A DNA stretch of 37,491 nucleotides from NCBI GenBank assembly GCA_031277885.1, contig JAITLM010000141.1:1-37491 (forward strand). Direction: 5' to 3'. A program made the translations under genes and the position numbers. Every line of letters starts with the position of its first letter. The stretch's first letter is position 1. Below the pieces are notes generated by a model. The model had not been told where the DNA came from. It saw only the letters and a list, made by a program, of their open reading frames with translations, and made no database searches. Shown here piece by piece: positions 22,275 to 28,961 of the stretch. Origin of the DNA: Microbacterium sp. (lineage in GTDB: Bacteria > Actinomycetota > Actinomycetes > Actinomycetales > Microbacteriaceae).

Positions 22275-22357
22275 GCCCCCGACGCTACCGGCGTCGCCGG
22301 GATCGCGGTATGGGGAGAGGTGCCCATGCGCGGGGGCCGCGGTCGAACGGCCCGGGT

Positions 22358-23062
22358 TCAGCCCCAGTGCGCCGGCGCGGGCAGCGCGTGGTCGCGCACC
22401 TCGACGCCGTCGGGGCCGATCGACGCTGTGCAGTAGAGCAGCGACTGTGTTGGATAGCCGTGCGGGCGGTTGTCCCGGATGATCGCGCGGTCGTCGGCGG
22501 GATCCAACTCCGCGGTCGTCGCGAGCAGCCGGATCCAGGACGCCGGCCACTCCTCGTCGCGCGTCGGGTGCCCGCGGAACTCCGGGAGCCAGCGGGCGAT
22601 GCGGGCGGTCTCCGGGTCGTCGAGATCGGAGTGGGCGATCATGTGCACGCCAGGGGGCACCGGGGTCTCGCGGAGCTCGGTGCCGTCCCAGGACAGAACG
22701 CGCGCGCCGTCGGGGGAGATTTCGAGCAGGTTGAAGCCGTGCATGCGCTCCGAGCCGGTGGGCGAGGTGCCCGTGACGGACGCCGGTGCCAGCGTGCCGC
22801 GCGAGACGGCCTGATCGTCGGGGAGGTCGAGCACGTCGGCGCGGTTCAGCAGCACCGCCAGCCGGTGCGAGGCTGGATCCACCGCGAGCCACGCGCCTCC
22901 TGCGCGGCGGTCGCGGATCCCGATGACCCCTGGGCGGTCGGGCCACCACTCGCCGAGCGCGTCCCACTCGCGCAGCGGATCCTCATCCCGCACGGCCAGC
23001 AGCCGCACCACCCGCCCTTGGGCCCCTCCCGGGGCGCCGACCTCGATCACGACGGTGCACAC
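22358..23062 (-). CDS. NRDE (TANGO2) family protein
   Basis: A 234-residue protein starting from GTG: (M)CTVVIEVGAPGGAQGRVVRL, with the near-N-terminal Cys2 typical of this Ntn-hydrolase-like family, followed by LLAVRDEDPLREWD in place of the Asn-Arg-Asp-Glu motif (here VRDE), and GGAWLAVDPASHRLAVLLNR, another conserved block. Bacterial members are cytosolic and of unknown activity; the eukaryotic relative TANGO2 is linked to Golgi organisation and haem handling. The frame is open 71 codons further upstream, but Cys2 and the TAGACT box seven bases before the GTG (a leaderless arrangement) support this start. Divergent from coaBC, with 181 bases between. Confidence 0.8.
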   Translation of the reverse strand: MCTVVIEVGAPGGAQGRVVRLLAVRDEDPLREWDALGEWWPDRPGVIGIRDRRAGGAWLAVDPASHRLAVLLNRADVLDLPDDQAVSRGTLAPASVTGTSPTGSERMHGFNLLEISPDGARVLSWDGTELRETPVPPGVHMIAHSDLDDPETARIARWLPEFRGHPTRDEEWPASWIRLLATTAELDPADDRAIIRDNRPHGYPTQSLLYCTASIGPDGVEVRDHALPAPAHWG

Positions 23063-23243
23063 GCGCCTCAGTCTAGGCACGCCACGCCCCCTCGGGGCGT
23101 CGAGGCCTCCTCGTGTGCACGCCCACAGGTGGGGGCGCCGATCGCAGGAGGGGGCGTCGGCGTGGATGGGGTACGCACGGGCATGCGCGCCCGCGTGCAC
23201 CGCTCCCAGCCCGCACTCCCGGCATCTCGGGCAGAATCGAGGG

Positions 23244-24461
23244 ATGGACATCGTGGTGGGGGTCTCCGGCGGCATCGCGGCCTACAAGTCGGTGCAGCTC
23301 GTGCGGCTCCTCGTCAAGGCGGGGCACGCGGTCACCGTGGTCCCGACCGAGGATGCGCTGCGCTTCGTGGGCGCGCCGACGTGGGAGGCGATCAGCCGCA
23401 ACCCGGTCACCACGAGCGTGCACGACGACGTGGCGAAGGTGCGCCACGTGGCCCTGGGGCAGGGAGCCGACCTCGTGGTGGTCGCGCCCGCCACCGCGAA
23501 CACGATCGCGCGCATGGCCGCCGGCATCGCCGACAACCTGCTCGGCACGACGCTCCTGGCGACGACCGCTCCCGTGCTCATCGCCCCCGCGATGCACGCC
23601 GAGATGTGGGCCCACCCGGCGACGCAGGCCAACATCCGCACGCTGGTCGAGCGCGGCGTGCACCTGATCGGGCCGGACGACGGCGAGCTCGCGGGCGGTG
23701 ACAGCGGTCCCGGCCGGATGAGCGAGCCCGAGGCGATCGCCGAGGCCGCGCTGCGCCTGCTCGCCCCGCAGGATCTCGCAGGCCTGACCGTCGTGGTCTC
23801 CGCGGGCGGCACGCGCGAGCCGATCGATCCCGTGCGCTACCTCGGCAACCGCTCCAGTGGGCGACAGGGTGCGGCCCTCGCCGTCGAGGCCGCGACCCGC
23901 GGCGCCGACGTCGAACTCGTGGCGGCGAACCTCGCGGGGGAGGTCCTCGCGGAGGCGGGCCATCCGCGGATCAGGATCCGTCCGGTCGCGACGGCCGCGG
24001 AGCTCGCGACCGCGATGAAGGAGGCGGCGGCCCGTGCGGACGCAGTGGTCATGGCCGCCGCGGTCGCCGACTACCGGCCCGCCCAGGCCGCCGCGCACAA
24101 GCTCACCAAGGAGGACGGGATCCTCGAGAGGATCGAGCTCGTGGAGAACGAGGACGTCCTGGCGGCGCTCGGATCCGCCCGTCGGGCCGGCGGAGCGCCC
24201 GTGGGGCAGATCATCCTCGGTTTCGCGGCGGAGACGGCGACGGATCCCGAGGCCCGGCGCGAGCGCGCGCGGCGCAAGCGAGAGCGCAAGGGCGCCGACC
24301 TGCTCGCCGTGAACCTCGCCGATGCCGAGCACGGGTTCGAGAAGAACGACAACGCGGTCGAGGTCATCGGTCCCGACGGGGCCGTGGTCGCCGCGGCGTC
24401 CGGCTCGAAGCGCGCGGTCGCCGCCGCGCTGTGGGACGCCGTGGTCGCGCTGCGCGGCTGA
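23244..24461 (+). CDS. coaBC: Bifunctional phosphopantothenoylcysteine decarboxylase / phosphopantothenate-cysteine ligase
   Basis: A 405-residue bifunctional coenzyme A biosynthesis enzyme (4'-phosphopantothenate to 4'-phosphopantetheine). CoaC (1-about 175): GVSGGIAAYKSVQLVRLL, the flavin-site VAPATANTIARMAAGIADNL and active-site His68 (VRHVALG). CoaB (about 180-405): VSAGGTREPIDPVRYLGNRS, SGRQG, and lysine-rich ARRKRERKGADLLAVN. Two CoaC positions differ from the E. coli Dfp pattern: PAMHAEMW (His118 where PAMNxxMW is usual) and ELAGGDSGPGRM (Gly where the reductive Cys sits); mycobacterial enzymes may share this. ATG 23244 is six bases after CAGAAT and behind GAGGG. The open frame extends over 100 codons upstream without domain sequence. 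Confidence 0.93.
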   Translation: MDIVVGVSGGIAAYKSVQLVRLLVKAGHAVTVVPTEDALRFVGAPTWEAISRNPVTTSVHDDVAKVRHVALGQGADLVVVAPATANTIARMAAGIADNLLGTTLLATTAPVLIAPAMHAEMWAHPATQANIRTLVERGVHLIGPDDGELAGGDSGPGRMSEPEAIAEAALRLLAPQDLAGLTVVVSAGGTREPIDPVRYLGNRSSGRQGAALAVEAATRGADVELVAANLAGEVLAEAGHPRIRIRPVATAAELATAMKEAAARADAVVMAAAVADYRPAQAAAHKLTKEDGILERIELVENEDVLAALGSARRAGGAPVGQIILGFAAETATDPEARRERARRKRERKGADLLAVNLADAEHGFEKNDNAVEVIGPDGAVVAAASGSKRAVAAALWDAVVALRG

Positions 24462-24507
24462 CACCCGGTCCTGTCCCGGGGCTGGCGCCCGCCCGCGAGC
24501 GGGAGTA

Positions 24508-24551
24508 ACGTTTTCATATTGCAAAAGTCAAGTTTCATAGAACGGAACACA
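24508..24551 (+). promoter_or_regulatory. AT-rich promoter region of the CitE-like gene
   Basis: A sharp AT-rich patch in a GC-rich genome, with two TTTCATA direct repeats (at about 24513 and 24530) separated by 17 bases, and TTTTCATATTGCAAAA, a near-palindrome. It looks like a regulated promoter with an operator; the regulator is not identified. Confidence 0.4.
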
Positions 24552-25427
24552 ATGAACGCTCCTCTGCCCACCACCGGCCCGCGCGAGATCGCGCCGGAGC
24601 TGGCGCGCTCGTGGCTGCTCGTCGCGGCGACGAGGCCGGAGACGTTCGACGACGCGGCCCGCTCGCACGCCGACGCGGTCGTGCTCGACGTGGAGGACGC
24701 GGTCGACGCGAGCCACAAGGACTCCGCCCGCGATGACGTCGTGCGCTGGCTGCACGGCGCCGACGCGGACGGCAGGCCGAACCGCGCGTGGGTGCGCATC
24801 AACGACGCCACCAGCGAGCACTGGTCCCCGGATCTGGACGGGCTCCGCGACGCCCCCGGCCTGCAGGGCGTCATGCTCGCCAAGACCGAGTTCGGCGGCC
24901 AGGTGATGGACACGTTCAACCGCCTCGGTGCGAAGGTGCCCGTGGTCGCGCTCGTCGAATCCGCGATCGGCATCGAGAACGCGACCGAGATCGCCCGGGC
25001 GAAGGGCGCCTTCCGGCTCGCCTTCGGCAGTGGAGACTTCCGCCGTGACACGGGCATGTCGGCGGACCGCGAGGCGATGGCGTACCCGCGGGCGCGCCTC
25101 GTCATCTCGAGCCGCGCCGGCGGCCTGCCCGGTCCGATCGACGGGCCGACCGTGGGATCCAGCCACCCGATCCTGCGCGAGCAGTCGGCCATCACGGTCT
25201 CGATGGGCATGACCGGCAAACTCTGCCTACAGGCCGACCAGGCCCCGGTCGTGAACGAGGTCATCAGTCCCACCCGCACCGACGTCGAGTGGGCCTACGA
25301 GTTCCTCGAGGACTTCGAGGCGCGCGGCTGCATCGTCCGCGACGGCAGCGACCTGCCCCGCCTCGGTCGCGCCCGCAAGATCATGCAGCTCGCCGAGGCC
25401 TTCGGCGTGCTGCCTGCCACCCGCTGA
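24552..25427 (+). CDS. CitE-like HpcH/HpaI aldolase family lyase
   Basis: A 291-residue TIM-barrel protein of the citrate lyase beta / malyl-CoA lyase superfamily. Characteristic residues are in place: VVLDVEDAVDASHKDSAR (43-60), RAWVRIND (Arg82), VMLAKTEFG (Lys111), ALVESAIGIENA (Glu136) and LAFGSGDFRRDTG (Asp162; Glu136 and Asp162 expected Mg2+ ligands). Stand-alone CitE homologues cleave or form acyl-CoA or hydroxy-acid carbon-carbon bonds; the substrate cannot be assigned, but a role with glyoxylate fits the purine-degrading neighbourhood (inference). ATG 24552 follows ACGGAA. Upstream in-frame codons would translate the AT-rich promoter and are rejected. The next gene, bcp, is separated by a repeat tract and has its own Shine-Dalgarno. 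Confidence 0.82.
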   Translation: MNAPLPTTGPREIAPELARSWLLVAATRPETFDDAARSHADAVVLDVEDAVDASHKDSARDDVVRWLHGADADGRPNRAWVRINDATSEHWSPDLDGLRDAPGLQGVMLAKTEFGGQVMDTFNRLGAKVPVVALVESAIGIENATEIARAKGAFRLAFGSGDFRRDTGMSADREAMAYPRARLVISSRAGGLPGPIDGPTVGSSHPILREQSAITVSMGMTGKLCLQADQAPVVNEVISPTRTDVEWAYEFLEDFEARGCIVRDGSDLPRLGRARKIMQLAEAFGVLPATR

Positions 25428-25430
25428 CCC

Positions 25431-25490
25431 CCGGTCGCCGAGCTCGTTCCCCGGTCGCTGAGCCTGTTCCCTGGTCGCTGAGCCCGTCGA
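25431..25490 (+). repeat. Three tandem 20-bp units derived from the SLSKG/PELVEG repeat
   Basis: Units 25431-25450, 25451-25470 and 25471-25490 all read C(C/T)GGTCGC(C/T)GAGC and so on; the last continues GTCGAAGCG, completing a full copy of the short interspersed repeat. It lies between the CitE-like stop and bcp. Confidence 0.8.
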
Positions 25491-25539
25491 AGCGCTCGAC
25501 CCCCTGGATCCGCCGAACCCCATCTGAAACGGAGAGACC

Positions 25540-26007
25540 ATGACCACTCGCCTCGCCCCCGGCGACACCGCGCCCGCCTTCGCCCTCGAGGACGCCGACG
25601 GCGCCCGGGTCTCGCTCGAGGACTACCGCGGACGCAATGTCGTCGTGTACTTCTATCCGAAGGCGGCCACCCCGGGCTGCACGACCGAGGCCTGCGACTT
25701 CCGCGACAACCTCTCCTCGCTCGCCGCCGCCGGCTACTCGGTGCTCGGCGTCTCGCCCGACGAGGTCGCCGATATCCGCGCCTTCTCCGAAGCGGAAGGC
25801 CTGACCTTCCCGCTGCTCGCCGACACCGACGCCGCCGTGGCGCGCGCGTGGGGCGTGTGGGGCGAGAAGACCGTGGGTGACCGCACCTTCGACGGCGTGA
25901 TCCGCTCCACCTTCGTGCTCGACGGCGACGGGGTCGTGCAGCGCGCCGAGTACGGCGTCGAGGCGACGGGCCACGTCGCGCGCCTGCGCGCCGAGCTCGG
26001 AGTCTGA
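25540..26007 (+). CDS. bcp: Thioredoxin-dependent thiol peroxidase Bcp
   Basis: A 155-residue atypical two-Cys peroxiredoxin of the Bcp/PrxQ group. The motif YFYPKAATPGCTTEACDFRD places the peroxidatic Cys47 and the resolving Cys52 five residues apart, as in BCP, with the TPGC catalytic loop intact. It reduces hydrogen peroxide and organic hydroperoxides using thioredoxin, in the cytosol. ATG follows CGGAGAG. Its position next to the urate-degrading genes is sensible because uricase produces hydrogen peroxide, but a strong hairpin after its stop and a promoter before uraD separate the two units. Confidence 0.93.
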   Translation: MTTRLAPGDTAPAFALEDADGARVSLEDYRGRNVVVYFYPKAATPGCTTEACDFRDNLSSLAAAGYSVLGVSPDEVADIRAFSEAEGLTFPLLADTDAAVARAWGVWGEKTVGDRTFDGVIRSTFVLDGDGVVQRAEYGVEATGHVARLRAELGV

Positions 26008-26030
26008 CCCCGGCGCCCCCTTCCACTACC

Positions 26031-26082
26031 CGAGTCGTCCCCCTCAGAGGAGCCCAGAGCGTCCGCTGAGGGGGACGACTCG
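26031..26082. terminator. 17-bp perfect hairpin after bcp
   Basis: Arms 26031-26047 and 26066-26082 are perfect complements with an 18-base loop, 24 bases after the bcp stop. No T-run follows. Confidence 0.78.
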
Positions 26083-26143
26083 CAATGGGGGTTGACAGGG
26101 CGAGGTTCGGTCCGCACAATAGTTACACATGCTGAAATAACAG

Positions 26144-26174
26144 TTCCGGACTACGGAAACTATCCACTGGATAG
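26144..26174. promoter_or_regulatory. Two adjacent inverted repeats upstream of uraD
   Basis: TTCCG-gacta-CGGAA (26144-26158) and CTATCC-act-GGATAG (26160-26174) in the AT-rich stretch before the urate genes. ACTATCCACT (26159-26168) matches AGTGTCCACT (33856-33865) next to the IclR gene at 8 of 10 bases, so the same IclR regulator could bind both. A palindromic GGATCC pair follows. Confidence 0.5.
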
Positions 26175-26246
26175 CAACGGATCCTCTCGATAGGATCCGG
26201 CCGTAAGCACTACACGCCGGATGCCAGCATGGCTTGAGGATCGAAG

Positions 26247-26750
26247 ATGTTGCTCGAGGAGTTCAACTCCGCAGGTCGTGACGACGCCACGGCCGCTGTG
26301 AAGCCCGCACTGGACATCGCCCGGTGGATCGATGCGATCGTCGACGGCCGTCCGTACGCCTCGGTCGACGCGCTCTCCGCCGCCGCCCTCGAGGTCGCGG
26401 CCCCGCTCGCCGAGGCCGAGCTCGACGGGGCGCTCGCGCACCACCCGCGCATCGGCGCCAAGGTCGACGGCACGAGCGCCGAGGCCGCGCACTCGCGTCG
26501 CGAGCAGCCGAGCGTCGACGACGCCACCGCGGCCGCGCTCGCCGAGGGCAACCGCGCCTACGAGGAGCGGTTCGACCGCGTCTTCCTCGTGCGGGCCGCC
26601 GGCCGCAGCGCCGAGGACATCCTCGCCCTGCTGCACGAGCGGCTCGGCAACACCGACGAACAGGAGCTCGCCGTCGTCGACCAGCAGCTCCGCGAGATCG
26701 CGGCCCTGCGGCTCGCGGCGGCCATCGAGACCGAAGGAGCGAGCGCATGA
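26247..26750 (+). CDS. uraD: 2-oxo-4-hydroxy-4-carboxy-5-ureidoimidazoline (OHCU) decarboxylase
   Basis: A 167-residue OHCU decarboxylase, third step from urate to S-allantoin. The family active-site block ALAHHPRIGAK (His65/His66-Pro-Arg-Ile-Gly) and the SRREQ segment (83-87) are both present, followed by the LxEGNRAYEERF and VFLVRAAGRS blocks. Length is normal. It lacks a fused transthyretin-like domain; that activity is encoded by the next gene, whose ATG overlaps this stop by four bases. Together with the uricase gene 11 bases further on, they form a complete urate-to-allantoin operon. Inverted repeats upstream suggest control by an IclR- or GntR-type regulator. Cytosolic. Confidence 0.93.
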   Translation: MLLEEFNSAGRDDATAAVKPALDIARWIDAIVDGRPYASVDALSAAALEVAAPLAEAELDGALAHHPRIGAKVDGTSAEAAHSRREQPSVDDATAAALAEGNRAYEERFDRVFLVRAAGRSAEDILALLHERLGNTDEQELAVVDQQLREIAALRLAAAIETEGASA

Positions 26751-27088
26751 GCGTCTCCCACGTGACCACCCACATCCTGGACACATCGATCGGGCGCCCT
26801 GCGCCCGGCGTCGCCGTCGCACTCGAAGCCCGCGACGGCGAGGGATGGGTCGGGATCGGTACGGGCTTCACCGATGCTGACGGGCGGGTGAAAGAGCTGG
26901 GTCCGGAGCGGCTGGAGAGCGGTGCATACCGCCTCCGGTTCGACACCGCGGCCTACTTCGCCGGCATCGAAACGGACACCTTCTTCCCGGAGGTGGTGCT
27001 GACCTTCCTGGTCGACGCCGAGCAGGCGCACTATCACGTGCCGCTGCTGCTCAGTCCGTTCGCCTATTCCACCTACCGAGGAAGCTAA
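26747..27088 (+). CDS. uraH: 5-hydroxyisourate hydrolase (transthyretin-like)
   Basis: A 113-residue transthyretin-related hydrolase. The signature SHVTTHILDTSIGRPAPGV at the N-terminus contains the conserved His (His9) and the C-terminus is the diagnostic YRGS; LRFDTAAYF and TFFPEVVLTF are also family blocks. It converts 5-hydroxyisourate, the unstable product of uricase, to OHCU, which UraD then decarboxylates. It is translationally coupled to uraD by a four-base overlap and followed by the uricase gene after 11 bases. Full family length; no signal peptide. Confidence 0.95.
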   Translation: MSVSHVTTHILDTSIGRPAPGVAVALEARDGEGWVGIGTGFTDADGRVKELGPERLESGAYRLRFDTAAYFAGIETDTFFPEVVLTFLVDAEQAHYHVPLLLSPFAYSTYRGS

Positions 27089-27099
27089 GAGGAATCCCC

Positions 27100-27993
27100 A
27101 TGACCACCATCACCCTGGGCAAGAACCAGTACGGCAAGGCGGAGAACCGCGTCGTCCGCATCACGCGCGACACCGACCGTCACGAGATCGAGGACCTGAA
27201 CGTCACCTCGCAGCTGCGTGGGGACTTCGCCGCCGTGCACTTCGAGGGCGACAACGCCCACTGCGTCGCGACCGACACGCAGAAGAACACCGTCTTCGCC
27301 TTCGCCAAGGACGGCATCGGCAGCCCCGAGGAGTACCTGCTCCGCCTCGGCCGCCACTTCACCGGCGAGTTCGACTGGGTCACCGGCGGTCGCTGGGCCG
27401 CCGAGCAATACACCTGGCTGCGCATCCAGGGCGACAACGGCGAGCACGACCACGCGTTCGTCCGCGGCGGCACCGAGGTCCGCACCGCGATCGTGCAGAT
27501 CGACGGCGACGAGACCACGGTCACCGCGGGTCTGCAGGACCTCACGGTCCTCAAGTCCACGCAGAGCGGCTTCGTCGGCTACCCGCGCGACAAGTACACC
27601 ACCCTGCCCGAGACCGAGGACCGCATCCTCGCGACCTCGGTGACGGCTCGCTGGCGCTACAACCGCACCGACATCGACTTCAACGAGACCTTCGCCGACG
27701 TGCGCCGTCTGCTGCTGGCCGGCTTCTCGCGCAACTACTCGTACGCGCTGCAGCACACGCTGAAGGAGATGGCCGAGGCCGTCCTCACGGAGCACCCGGA
27801 GATCGACGAGATCCGCTTCTCGACCCCGAACAAGCACCACTTCGTCGTCGACCTGTCGCCGTTCGGCCTGGAGAACCCCAACGAGGTGTTCTACGCCGCC
27901 GACCGCCCCTACGGCCTCATCGAGGCGTCGTTCCTGCGCGAGGGCGCGGACGCCGACCACTGGTCCTGGGACGCCTTCGCCGGCTTCTGCTGA
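27100..27993 (+). CDS. Uricase (urate oxidase)
   Basis: A 297-residue cofactor-independent urate oxidase with two T-fold (tunnelling) domains. The N-terminal YGKAENRVVR contains the catalytic-type lysine, VATDTQKNTVFAFAKDG (56-72) holds the conserved Thr58 of the second half-site, and GFVGYPRDKYTTLPET plus FSTPNKHHFVVDLSPFGL are further family signatures. It oxidises urate to 5-hydroxyisourate with O2, releasing hydrogen peroxide. Last gene of the uraD-uraH-uricase operon, with a GAGG-type Shine-Dalgarno and a 14-bp hairpin terminator 53 bases after the stop. No peroxisomal or export signal is expected or seen. Confidence 0.95.
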   Translation: MTTITLGKNQYGKAENRVVRITRDTDRHEIEDLNVTSQLRGDFAAVHFEGDNAHCVATDTQKNTVFAFAKDGIGSPEEYLLRLGRHFTGEFDWVTGGRWAAEQYTWLRIQGDNGEHDHAFVRGGTEVRTAIVQIDGDETTVTAGLQDLTVLKSTQSGFVGYPRDKYTTLPETEDRILATSVTARWRYNRTDIDFNETFADVRRLLLAGFSRNYSYALQHTLKEMAEAVLTEHPEIDEIRFSTPNKHHFVVDLSPFGLENPNEVFYAADRPYGLIEASFLREGADADHWSWDAFAGFC

Positions 27994-28045
27994 GCGCGCA
28001 CCGAAACACCGCGCCGAGGCTCCGCACGGACGCTCCGCACTGAGA

Positions 28046-28082
28046 TGAGGGGATGGATCTGCCGATGGGATCCATCCCCTCA
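28046..28082. terminator. 14-bp perfect hairpin between convergent uricase and SDR genes
   Basis: Arms 28046-28059 and 28069-28082 pair perfectly around a 9-base loop. It lies 53 bases after the uricase stop and just before the SDR stop, so it can serve both strands. Confidence 0.8.
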
Positions 28083-28091
28083 CCCGTCGCC

Positions 28092-28850
28092 TCAGCCGCG
28101 TCCGCCGAAGGGCATCCCGCTCGCCGTCACCGTGAGCGCGCCGATGTTCGCCTCGGCGGGCAGATCCGCCATGAACAGCACGGTGCGGGCCGCCGCCTCG
28201 ACGTCGAAGGTGGGCTCGACCCTGCGGCTGCCGTCGGCCTGCAGCGCTCCGGAGCCGACGCCGAGCTCGTCCATGATCTCGGTGCGGGTGTTGCCGATGT
28301 CGATCTGCCCGCAGGAGATGCGGAAGGGCCGGCCGTCCAGGTCGATCGAGCGCGTGAGGCCGGTGAGCGCGTGCTTGCTCACGGCATACGCGACCGAGAG
28401 CGGGCGGGGCGCCTGCGCGGAGATGGATCCGTTGTTGATGATCCGGCCGCCCTGCGGATCCTGCGCGCGCATCACGCGCATCGCGCCGCGTGCGCACAGC
28501 ATCGCGCCGGTGACGTTGACCGCGAGCGTGCGCTCCCAGTCGTCCAGCGAGATGTCGGCGGCCGACACGGCGGGACCGAACGCGCCGGCGTTGTTGAACA
28601 GCACATCCACCCGGCCCCACTCCTGCACGACGCGGTCGAAGAGCGCGTCCACCTCGGCCTCGACCGTGACATCGGTCGGCACCACGAGCGCGTTCGACGG
28701 GATGGCTCCGCGCCAGGCCGCCGTCTCCGTCAGCGCGGCCTCGCGCCGCCCGGCCAGCGCCACGCGGTAGCCGGCCTTCAGCATCGTGCGCGCGACGGCG
28801 CGCCCGATCCCCGAACCTGCACCCGTCACCACGGCGATGCGTCCGCTCAT
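28092..28850 (-). CDS. Short-chain dehydrogenase/reductase
   Basis: A 252-residue classical SDR. The Rossmann motif [14 protein letters not shown] (TGxxxGxG, residues 9-15), NNAGAFGP (86-93), [14 protein letters not shown] (Ser142 or 144) and the catalytic YAVSK (Tyr155, Lys159) are intact; the Arg in [10 protein letters not shown] suggests NADP(H). Substrate unknown. The frame is open far upstream in antisense to aceE, but the ATG at 28850 has a GAGGAG five bases ahead and marks where SDR homology starts. Divergent from aceE, with 111 bases between that contain two inverted repeats. Confidence 0.9.
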   Translation of the reverse strand: MSGRIAVVTGAGSGIGRAVARTMLKAGYRVALAGRREAALTETAAWRGAIPSNALVVPTDVTVEAEVDALFDRVVQEWGRVDVLFNNAGAFGPAVSAADISLDDWERTLAVNVTGAMLCARGAMRVMRAQDPQGGRIINNGSISAQAPRPLSVAYAVSKHALTGLTRSIDLDGRPFRISCGQIDIGNTRTEIMDELGVGSGALQADGSRRVEPTFDVEAAARTVLFMADLPAEANIGALTVTASGMPFGGRG

Positions 28851-28874
28851 CGTCACTCCTCGAACCTCAGACCC

Positions 28875-28904
28875 GCTGCCCGATCGGCAGCCTCCTACAT
28901 GTAG
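28875..28904. promoter_or_regulatory. Inverted repeats between SDR and aceE genes
   Basis: GCTGCC-cgatc-GGCAGC (28875-28891) and the perfect palindrome CTACATGTAG (28895-28904) lie in the divergent promoter region. Candidate operator sites for the SDR and/or aceE; no regulator is adjacent. Confidence 0.35.
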
Positions 28905-28961
28905 CAGATCAGCCCCGCCGCCCGACCGGCGGCCCCGATACATCTCACAGAAAGGCCGAAG

